From Diplodia intermedia (lineage: Eukaryota > Ascomycota > Dothideomycetes > Botryosphaeriales > Botryosphaeriaceae), in the NCBI GenBank assembly GCA_021495925.1, contig JAKEKT010000020.1:62001-126000 (forward strand): DNA of 64,000 bases, in the 5' to 3' direction. Made by a program: the position numbers and the translations under genes. The notes below the pieces were generated by a model. That model made no database searches and was not told the origin of the DNA. It saw only the letters and a list, made by a program, of their open reading frames with translations. Position 1 is the first letter of the stretch; every line of letters starts with the position of its first letter. Below are positions 55,883-64,000 of the stretch, one piece after another.

Positions 55883-58436
55883 ATGCCCCAACCTGACTTC
55901 GCGCAATGCGGTAAGGATAGCATCAAGAACATAACGGCTCAAGCGCTCTACGGCTGGACCGGGAAGGTAATCGGTATCACGCCAAACAACTCCAGTCAGA
56001 TAAGCTCCGAGGGCTGTCGCGCTCTCTGCGGAACCGGCAGCAACTACTACCCGTGGAGCCTCGCGTCGAGCACCATCACGACGTGGATCTTGCCCATTGT
56101 CGGCATCCTACTACCGGCGCCATCCGAAAGCAACGCCCTTTTGCGCACCGTACTGGACACTGCGACATGGGTCGGTTCACCAATGGCGAGCCTGGCTTAT
56201 ATCCTGTGGAACATTAAGGTCTCCGCCAAGTGCGCGCTTATGGGCATGTCACACGGTTTCGGCGTAGCCGTGTACCCTAATGTGCGGATCGTACAAGTCA
56301 AACTGTCGTGGGCACCAATAGTCGACATGGCCACGCGTTGCGACCACGACAGCACCAATCAAGACAGCCATTCCGACAGCATCCGCGACTCGTTCTACAT
56401 CCTAACGACGATGAATCAGTACACTATGAGGCGCAGCGAGACCCTGAACAAGGAGGCCGAAGGCTTGCTGCGCATTGTGCTTTTCAGCCAAGACATTCAG
56501 CTGCTTGGCAAGAATGGCAAAGGAAAAACGCTCAATGAAGTCCGCCAGAGCCTCGCGCGCAGATTCCGCGCGGCCCGTAGGCGCGGTGTCATGCCAGTGT
56601 TTGTGTCTACTAGATTGTTCTTATTTTCCATTGCCATCTCCATCCAGTCGTCCTTTGGGCAATTGGGCCAGAACGCAACTGCACATGATCTGGCTCTCGG
56701 ACTGCTCCTTGCCTGGCTCCCCATGCTCATCCCCTGCAGCATCGTTGACCGCAATCCCGTGGCGGCAGAATCGCCGGTCAAGGCCGACTTCGTTGGCATT
56801 ATGGCGCGGCCCGTCCCATACTCTCCGATATCGAGAAGAGCTACATTACGGCCCATGGACACGGATGGCTCACCAACGAATCTAAAGCACGTGCCCACCT
56901 CGTGCTCGGTATCGTGGACGAAGGTTTGCTCTGGTTTGACTTTCGCGAGATGTGGCAAATTTGCAGTGCTGTGATGATTGTTGGAGGAACATGCTTGGGC
57001 GCCTTTATACTGTCGTACTACACGCCGACAGTCGGGCTTGGATGCAGAAATGGCGGATATGTCATTCTCTACGTCGTGTGTTTCGCATTGGTAGTATTCG
57101 AACTCTTGGTGTTGTGGTTTGCATCTCCAGTCCGACCGGAGCAGCCTCATTGGGTAAGACGGAGCATCACGCATATTCAACAGCAGCACACGGTTATCCG
57201 GATGGAAAAGAAGCCACACGATATGCTTGACCACTTCGCCAACTCAGCAGGAAATCTACTTGCCGGGTCATAATGCCGTTCACTTCTTGGTTGAAAGAAG
57301 CTGCCGACTCTTGTCGAGACTGGACTTTTCAGCAGTGGACTGAGAATTGCTTCTTCCGACCGTTTCAGTTTATCAATCTTGTCTGGCTTCTCTACATGAC
57401 ACTGGTGCAACCTTTCGGTTCATACAAGACTTGCGATTGCCAAACCAGTACATGGGGCAGATCGGGCGGGTACATGGATTTCCTACACACCCGTCGACCC
57501 GCTGCCAGCCGCCGCCTCTCGACAACAATGCGCTCGTGAAAGTTCGCAAGCGGCGTCGCCCAGAGCACGATGGATGCTGGCTGAAAGGTCGGCATTTGAA
57601 AAGCGTCGGCGTTTGCTCAGCCGGCACGATGCTGAGCGACCAACCCAACAGTCCCTGGGTGCGGTGGTACTGCAATTACGCTTCCTCTCCGTCGCCACCA
57701 AGTTCGCAGACGACAAGTCCGTGGAACTAGTTACATCAGTTCCGCGTAATCACTCTTCCGCCCTCCCCCGCTGACCAAACACTAACCACCCCATTTTCCC
57801 AGGGTCCGCAGGCACCGCCGTCGGCACCGCCATCGTGGCCCTCGGCATGTCCTACGTCGTCGGCGAACGGTGCCAGCAAATCGCGCCTCGACACCGAGGA
57901 CCCCGTCGCCGCTCACAGCGGCCTGCGCCGCACCCGTGCCTACCCGTCGCTGGACATACCGGCCCTTCCGCCTTCCCGCCCGCGCGATACTTGGGCTATT
58001 CTGCAGGGGTGGGAAGAGTTGGCAGTGGATGCCTGATGGACCTGGGGGTGAGAGACGCAGTGATGGAGGGAGGAGCGAGGTCGGGCCGTTGGGCGTGACG
58101 CCGAGCATTCAGCTGCAGGAGTGGTGGGAGGAGGCGCGGCCGGATGGCAGGAGTAGGGGTGAGAGCGATTCGAGCACGAGGGGTTCGTTGGTCGGAGCGG
58201 AACGGCGGCTGTCGGATGATGATGAGGTCATTGTGGGGATCGGGAACGGTGCGGGTGATGGTTGGGGAGAGGAGATGAGGAGTGCGTTGGAGTCGGCGAG
58301 TCGGGTGGGGAGTGCGGAGGATAGGGGGGAGAGGGTGGAAGAGGCGAGGGACGTGATGCTACCGCCCCCGCCACCGCCGGCCGCAAGGAGAAGTGTGGAG
58401 TTGCTTGTTGTGGGGAAGGGGGCGGCTTGGGGCTGA
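55883..58436 (+). pseudogene. decayed polytopic membrane protein (fungal family of unknown function)
   Basis: The first frame (55883-56790) is a multi-spanning membrane protein: CRALCGTGSNYYPWSLASS, STITTWILPIVGILLPAPSE, ASLAYILWNIKVSAKCALM, SIRDSFYILTTMNQYTM, EAEGLLRIVLFSQDIQL and two more helices ending VDRNPVAAE. After 56765 the frame is lost. GQGRLRWHYGAARP and LSDIEKSYITAHGHGWL continue in another frame, with a segment seemingly missing between. Then FREMWQICSAVM, GAFILSYYTPTVGLGCR (ending at a stop at 57271), FRPFQFINLVWLL, GSYKTCDCQTSTWGRSGGY and TEDPVAAHSGLRRTRAY follow in further frames, with one more shift near 57950. At least three shifts and one deletion cannot all be introns. I know this architecture as a multi-copy Pezizomycotina membrane family with no assigned function, but the name is uncertain. 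Confidence 0.7.
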
Positions 58437-60138
58437 GGCCGGCGTATGTCAGGATGGGCACGGATGAGGCTGGTGGGGAGGCGAGATGAAGGATTCAGGA
58501 GAGGGAGTTGCGGCAGTGGAGAGTTAAAGGAGCAAATGATGTCACGGATGCACGGTTTGATGACGATGTTAAGTTGATGATGTATGATCACAGGCATCTA
58601 AGCACATCAGCGAAGGCGTTAATGGGGGGATGGATTCGATAAAGCATCACTATATATTTTCTGTCGTAGTCGAAATGAGATATTGAGCGCATTGAGACTT
58701 TCAGCATTGACCTTCTGCGCCACTTTCACTGCAAAGCCTACGATGTAAAATCCCTGCCATGTAACTTCCTACTGCGGTAATTTGCCAAGCAGCGTCCGTG
58801 TCGTTGCATTTGCACGCGCTCAGTGGGTTGCAAAAGAAATGAGCCCACCGATTTTGTCTCAAAGGAACATTCCGCTCTACTTATGTACGCAGTGGAATCC
58901 CATGTGCAGACGTAGATGTAAGCCTTGCATGCTGACAAATGTGCCCATATAGTGGATTCAACTGCCATGTAGCTGGCATTCATTATCTTCGGCGGGGCTT
59001 AGAGGACTCAAATTTTCTCCAACCTCCTATACACATTCTTCCAAGCGGCACCGTGCGTCTATGTCAACCTTTCTCATCCCGTTCACTATAAACTTACTAA
59101 GCACTACTATGCTCTACGATGTTCCAGAGCTCTGCAACAGTGGTCACAACATGCCTTCAGTACCCATTGCTGCTTCTCTTTCTGCAGCAAGTTCTGCGAC
59201 CGCATGATCGATTTGTGGCTACCGGTTTTCCGCGAGACTTGAAAAGGAATGTCTATCCCTTGTCTGACCATGCTCAGAGTTTCTGGTCAGCTGGGTTGAC
59301 AAAGCGTGGCAGCAGAAGCGGTGAAAATGCGGCTGGGCAATATGCATCAGCAGGAAGCATATTGTTGAGGGGTGCTATGGGCTCAAGGATCGTGGGCATC
59401 TAAAACTATAAGTATCTACAAAACATTTTATTTTTGATCATTTACCAAGCAGAGAATTGGTTCGTGGCGGATGAGCGACCACAGATTCTTCAGTCCACTG
59501 AGTCACTTCGCCTCGGGATGTTGGTGGGTTGACAGCGGTCCGTTGTCGATCACGTACACTACGAAATAACAAGTTCCTCTAAGTGTGATTCGCTGTTTAT
59601 TGTTCTTGTACATGTTTTTCACTATCCATGAATGTCGCTGATGTTCGTTATCATGCCCTTTTACCAGCTCACACTCCGGGCCGCGGACTGTGAAACGGAG
59701 AATCGAAGAATACAAAACCAGCGCAAACTCAAACAGGTGAACTTCACTGTGCTTGTTCATTATGAAGCCTTGCAGAAATGCAACGATTACGGAGTATAAG
59801 GTCAGTCTGTCTCATGTTGCAACAAGGCCAGGGTCTATCTTGACTGCATACATACGCACCATTCATTTACACGAAAGTTTCCGGACAAGTGCTTTATGTA
59901 GAATACAAACTAACGGATTCTCCGCAACTGTTTTTCACGAGAATGAAATTGGTAAAAGTGGGTGATATATATTTCAGCAGCAATGCACATTTCACTCGGC
60001 CACCATTATTTTACGGTCCTCGACAGCCTTTTCAAACCACTGAAGATACGCAGCATTCACAACAGCTGATCTCCGTGAATACTACCGTCACATATTAGTT
60101 GAATGCTGGAATTACAAGCCCCAGTGGCAATACGCAAC
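58437..60138. other. gene-poor, AT-richer DNA with a foldback copy
   Basis: Holds foldback copy B (listed). Remaining frames are under 100 codons and unconvincing. Composition drops in GC, consistent with decayed repeat DNA. Confidence 0.45.
58860..59015. repeat. foldback (MITE-like) element, copy B
   Basis: The centre 58893-58961 (69 bp) runs from TGGAATCC through GCAGACGTAGATG to GGATTCAA and aligns end to end with the equal-length centres of copies A and C. The right flank (CCATGTAGC ... GGCGGGGCTTAGAGGACTCAAAT) matches the right flank of copy C. The arms are more diverged than in A. Confidence 0.6.
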
Positions 60139-60537
60139 CGTCACCTGCACGAAACCAGTCGACCAAAAGAGCTGTAGAGCTCCGGGCAGTTTCGCGGCAA
60201 TGCATTACCCTGTGTCTTGCCGAGGAACATGCTCGGGCCCCGTAGCTCCCCATGTGGGGTGCAAAAAAGCGAACCGTCAGCCCTCACAGCCACAACAACA
60301 AAAAGATGTGGGAATTGAGCAATGAAACCCAGCATCGTCACTTGCAGCAGACGGGCCAACCAAAAGAGCTCTAGAGCTCTGGGCAGGCTCGCGTCAACGT
60401 ACTGGCGTGTTTTGTACCGAGGAACGCGCTCGGATCGCGTGGATCCCTGCGCCCGATGCAAAAAAACTCAACTGTCGCCCCGATAGCCACCCCCAAGCCC
60501 CAACACCCCCAAAACAAAAAGATGTGGGAATTGAGCC
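60139..60537. repeat. degenerate tandem duplication of the tRNA-Lys 3' flank
   Basis: Two units, 60139-60320 and 60336-60537, each run from GTCACxTGCA through CCAAAAGAGCTxTAGAGCTC, CCGAGGAAC and GCAAAAAA to CAAAAAGATGTGGGAATTGAGC. The second unit abuts and just enters the 3' end of the tRNA-Lys gene. The first ends at the same sequence without a tRNA. Both carry the oligo-T terminator of the minus strand. Confidence 0.75.
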
Positions 60538-60606
60538 CAACGCGGGGGTCGAACCCGCAGCCTTGAGATTAAGAGTCTCACGCTCTACCGATTGAGCTAG
60601 CCGGGC
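60534..60606 (-). tRNA. tRNA-Lys (CTT), no intron
   Basis: Reads from 60606 to 60534 on the minus strand. The acceptor GCCCGGC pairs with GTTGGGC (two G-T pairs); D arm GCTC/GAGC with AATCGGTA loop. The anticodon loop CTCTTAA gives CTT, lysine. The T arm is GCGGG-TTCGACC-CCCGC. Length is 73 nt with the discriminator. A TTTTT run 10-20 bases downstream acts as the pol III terminator. Confidence 0.96.
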
Positions 60607-61548
60607 GGCTGTTGCAAGATGGGGAGCCATTTTACGATGTTGATGAAAAAAATTTTGCGCACTGCTCAATATATTCTGTAAAACATATCAGAGCGGCTGT
60701 AGCATAGCATACAGACGAGGAGAACGCAGAGAAGAACAACCTATGCCAGTTTGTTTAAGTAAATCTTATAGATTCGCGCTAAGTTGAAAATTTTCTCACC
60801 TTCATTTACGGATTTCCTCATTCGGCTTAGTCTACTCTTGGGGACCGAGACTACGGCCCCTGTTTTTAGCAGCGTTACAAGGAGATTCCATCTGATGTCA
60901 CCGTGTAGAGGAAGGTATACTGGAAGATTCGCTTCATGGGCAATGCAGTGGTGAGCAAACCCGCAAAGGTCCCACATCTTCGTCGCCCATCAATTCCACC
61001 GCATGAGATACCAAATTCAATGTCAAGGCTCGACAGGATGACCTATGGAGTGTTCTATTATCGATTATTACGAGCCATTCGACGCCAAGTAGTCTCATGT
61101 TGCTCAAGCCGCTGGGGAGGGTTCTTCCTTGATCTTCACTGTCTGAGCCCTTCGGTTCTCGGACGCTTCGTCATTATTTCTGCAAGCCTCCTTCTTTGCC
61201 GGTTGTCGGCCGGGCTTGGTTGTCGCCTTTACTTCCGGATCTTGTATTCCAATGCCTACGATAATGCGGCATCTATGTAAAACAGATGCGGGTGGGCAAT
61301 TTCTTTTGTCAATGTCCATGACCTTGGTGGAAGGCTGTTTGACCTTTCCAACATAAAGGCAACTATATGTTCGGAGTGCAAGCTCCACAAACATGTAGCG
61401 CCATGAGAGCTGGGTCATCTACATGAATCTACAGCCTCCTCGATACTGCTCATGTCCAATAGCCATGTAGCCGCCCATCTCTATCCTCACCTTCCCACCG
61501 CACGACGAGATCAAGCCCCGTCTTTCTTAAAATCTCCCCTCCCTCCCT
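60607..61548. other. intergenic, gene-poor, with a foldback fragment
   Basis: Upstream of tRNA-Lys and downstream of the MFS pseudogene. Short frames only. Contains the foldback fragment D (listed). Confidence 0.45.
61231..61311. repeat. fragment of a foldback element (copy D)
   Basis: GATCTTGTATTCCAATGCC resembles the centre/right-arm junction of element A (46005-46024). GGGCAATTTCTTTTGTCA is an exact match to the reverse complement of A's left arm. Only one arm is retained, shortened inside. Confidence 0.5.
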
Positions 61549-63482
61549 TCACCGCTGCCCCTCCCCACCAACATCATCATCATCCGCATAAACCACTCCC
61601 TCCTTGCCCGCCCTAATCCTCCTCCTCCTCACCCTCCTCACCTCCCCCTCCAAATCCCTCGTCAACCACCACCCCCACAACCCCGCCACCCACGCCCCAC
61701 CCACCGCGCCCGCACAAACCGCAAACGGGACGCGATACCCACCATCCGCATACCCATCCCGAAACAGCCGCGGCCCCACCACGCCGCCGACCCGGCCGAC
61801 CGAATTCTGAAAAGCCAAACCAAACGCAGCGCCGGTGGCGCCCTCGAGGGCGGCGCTGCGCCACGCCCAGAACGGGACGAACCAGACGCCGTAGAGCATT
61901 GTGCCCAGCACGCACGCCGCGCGCGTACACGACGGCCTTGTCGCGCAGCGCCGCCAGCAGCGCGAAGAACGCGAGCTCCCGCGGCGCCGACGAGGGCGAC
62001 GAGCAGTGGCCGCGCGCGGGCCGAACCACGCGTGCTGCAGCATCCACCCCGCGCGCGCCCAGCGCGGGCGGCGTGTTGAGCAGCTGGTTGCGCGGCAAGC
62101 CCCGCGAATCAAGCCGAGCGAGGTCGTGATGCAGTGGGGAGCTGCCATTGCAGGGCGTACGTAGCCGGCGAGGTTGGTGAGGAACTGCGCGAGCGTGAAG
62201 GCGTGGGTGCGCGGGTCGCGCAGGGAGGCGGCGATTTCGCGTGGGGAGAAGGGAGGGTCTGAGGTTTTGGGGGCGGTGGGCGCGAGTCGCGCTTCGAGGT
62301 GGGCTTGCTCGCGCGGCGTGAGCCAGTGGTGCGAGCGCGGCGATTGGGGGTAGTCTGGGAGGACGAGGTAGACGGTGCTGGCGAAGAGGATGGTGGAGAG
62401 GCCTTCGAGGAGGTAGACCCTGTTTTGGGGATGGGGCTGGGTGTCAGTGAGGGTGGTTTCTTTAAGTGTGCATGCCAGCGGACAGGAGAAGATGTGAGCC
62501 ATCATCGAAGATGTTACAGAGGTAGTTGAATCCAATGTCCGGACGTAGATGTGCGCTCTGAATCCGGAAACGCCCATCCAGGTATTGGATTCAACTACCC
62601 ATGTAGCATTTCCGGTGGGGCTGAGAGGGCTCAAATATTGCTGTGGGTGAGCGGGTTTTCCTTTGACGCACCATCGCCAGGCGGACAGGCCGCCGATACC
62701 GTTCATGTAGCTGATGCCGTATGCCAGCAGCTAACCGACGATCCCGGAGGTATTTTGGAATCCAAACATCCACATGATGGGCTTGCCATACTCGTCTGTT
62801 CTGTACCAAGACGCAAGCTGCACGGCAAGGCCCGGGAACATACCTGGAGATGGCAAGTCAGCACTTTAAACATCAGACCGAGTGCTTCTGCCTTACCAGC
62901 TTCCATCATCCCCAGGAACCAGCGCGCGGCGTACAGTCCTTCTTTGTTCTTGACGGCGGCATGACATGCCAGGACTATTCCCCACGAGAGGATGATCCGT
63001 GTTTGCCAGTTGCGAGCAAGGACCTTCTTCATTACCAAATTGCTCGGAACTTCGAAAATAATGTAGCTGACCTGCCTCGACGGTCAGTGTTGCTCGTGCA
63101 GCTATCGGCTTTTTCCCAGCTCACAAAATTGATTGAACCCAGTTGTACTGGTTGGCCGTCATGCTCAGTTCGTTCAGGATATTTGAGGGCTGCCCAACTT
63201 GCAGCACCTTCACATTTGCGGCGTTCATGTAGTCGATCTGGAATCGTCAGTGATAGTTCTCGACCCCTCACACAAACCACGCACGTTTTTAATGACGTAG
63301 ATCAGCCCAATGAGGACCAAAAATCTTCGATCGACTTTCCGCATGATTGCTTTGTCTTCTGCGGCGGAAAAGGACGCGAGGAACGCCTTCTTTCCTTCTT
63401 CCGTCCCATCGTGGAACTCGGCAGTGCCGCTTTGCGAAGGTGCTGGGCTGTCCTCGACGGCGGCTTCTTTGCCGTCTGACAT
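61549..63482 (-). pseudogene. decayed MFS anion:cation symporter (allantoate permease-like)
   Basis: The N-terminal exon 63482-63285 (MSDGKEAAVEDSP..., RRFLVLIGLIYVIKN) and exon from 63237 (DYMNAANVKVLQVGQPSN) match the Dal5/ACS family of fungal MFS carriers. So do VSYIIFEVPSNLVMKKVL, YAARWFLGMMEAG, MFPGLAVQLASWYRTDEY and FGFQNTSGIVG. An in-frame TAG (minus strand, about 62732) follows IVG, before LLAYGISYMNGIGGLSAWRW. The next intron (62671-62420, GTGCGT...CAG) is 252 nt and contains foldback copy C. After VYLLEGLSTILFASTVYLVLP the frame shifts repeatedly between 62165 and 61910. Recognisable blocks (ALQWQLPTA, ITTSLGL, GLPRNQLLNTPPAL, FFALLAALRDKAVVYA) lie in different frames. The C-terminus ACVLGTMLYGVWFVPFWAW is again readable. 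One nonsense and at least three shifts mark it as non-functional. Confidence 0.8.
62505..62640. repeat. foldback (MITE-like) element, copy C, inside an intron
   Basis: The centre 62526-62594 is again 69 bp, from TTGAATCC through GTCCGGACGTAGATG to GGATTCAA. Inner arms GGTAGTTGAATCCAAT and ATTGGATTCAACTACC pair perfectly. The right flank ATGTAGC...GGGGCTGAGAGGGCTCAAAT matches copy B. It lies wholly within the 252-nt intron of the MFS pseudogene. Confidence 0.75.
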
Positions 63483-64000
63483 ATTGAACAACAATTGAGG
63501 GGCTGTGTATCAGCGCAACAGCATGGTCTGTACCAGTGTGGTCAGGCCAGGATGCCGGCGAGAAGTGTTGGCTTCAAACGTTCAGCAAAGTGCGCGCGGA
63601 CGTGACACGAAATAAAAGCTCGCATGAGAGCACGTCACAGCCGCTCGGAATGCTGGCACCTTATCGCCGACTGTGCAGTGTGAAAAGCCATAGAGAGTGG
63701 CGGGCCAGTGCCGAAGAAGCGGGCCCGCCATGCATCTTGCCATTGCGCGCCTCGCGCACGCAATCTCATTGCTTTTGTAGAGGAATTTTCCGATGCAACA
63801 ACGATGGCAGTGCTGGCGAACGGTATCTACCCCGCTTGATGGAACGGCAGGTCGATGAGTGGAGTGGCGGATCTGGTCTGTCGTGTAGCGTTGAAGCGTG
63901 GGGATGACGGTTCCGCCGCTTTCCCGCATCTGGGCATGACGTGATCGGAGAGGGTTCTGGCGAGCGCTCCAACGTCGAAGGTTAACGGCAATAAGATCTG
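63483..64000. other. window end, no supported gene
   Basis: Upstream region of the MFS pseudogene. Frames on both strands (about 115-123 codons) lack motifs. Nothing else recognised. Confidence 0.45.

Noticed and set aside
1..64000. CRISPR arrays, riboswitches, prokaryotic operons, rRNA genes
   Set aside because: None seen; the introns and gene families show a fungal nuclear genome and no regularly spaced repeats or rRNA sequence were recognised.

Overview
The window is nuclear DNA of a filamentous ascomycete (Pezizomycotina). The evidence is the short introns (about 45-80 nt) with CTAAC/CTGAC-like branch sites, CT-rich promoters, a fungal G-protein gamma subunit with a CaaX box, a NUC-1/PalcA-type bHLH factor, a HET-domain gene, an AAA ATPase and a NACHT-type STAND NTPase. 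The order or species cannot be fixed from the sequence alone.

Layout. 0-12 kb: the 5' part of an MFS transporter at the edge, a three-exon ornithine decarboxylase, a MetE-like methyltransferase, a gene related to the copia-type retroelement protease region, a small coiled-coil protein and a SIRT4-like sirtuin. 12-25 kb is the housekeeping core: the bHLH regulator (phosphate-type), the Ggamma subunit, eIF3a and an alpha/beta hydrolase with an SCP2-like N-terminus. 25-33 kb: two small hypothetical genes and a membrane-anchored alpha/beta hydrolase, then about 2.8 kb with no gene. 33.6-45.6 kb is an accessory island: a HET-domain gene carrying two frameshifts, a fungal AAA+ ATPase, and divergently from it a six-exon NACHT NTPase of about 1586 residues. 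45.9-51.4 kb: a foldback element, the eight-exon SAR1 GTPase and an acidic protein resembling DUF2457. 51.4-64 kb is gene-poor: an intron-containing tRNA-Leu, a decayed polytopic membrane-protein gene, foldback element copies, a duplicated tRNA-Lys flank, tRNA-Lys(CTT) and a decayed MFS transporter.

Functional reading. SAR1 (COPII), eIF3a (translation), Ggamma (signalling) and the bHLH factor (phosphate control) are ordinary conserved genes with intact frames over many kilobases. That intactness makes the lesions in the HET, membrane-protein and MFS genes more likely real decay than poor sequence, though short indels in GC-rich homopolymers need checking. The most unusual signals are the HET/AAA/NACHT island, the domesticated-looking copia protease relative that lacks its catalytic Asp-Ser-Gly, and a family of hairpin elements sharing a 69-bp core, one copy of which sits inside an intron of the MFS pseudogene. 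Spliced models were assembled by eye from frame continuity, GT/AG borders and family conservation; exon borders are given in each entry.
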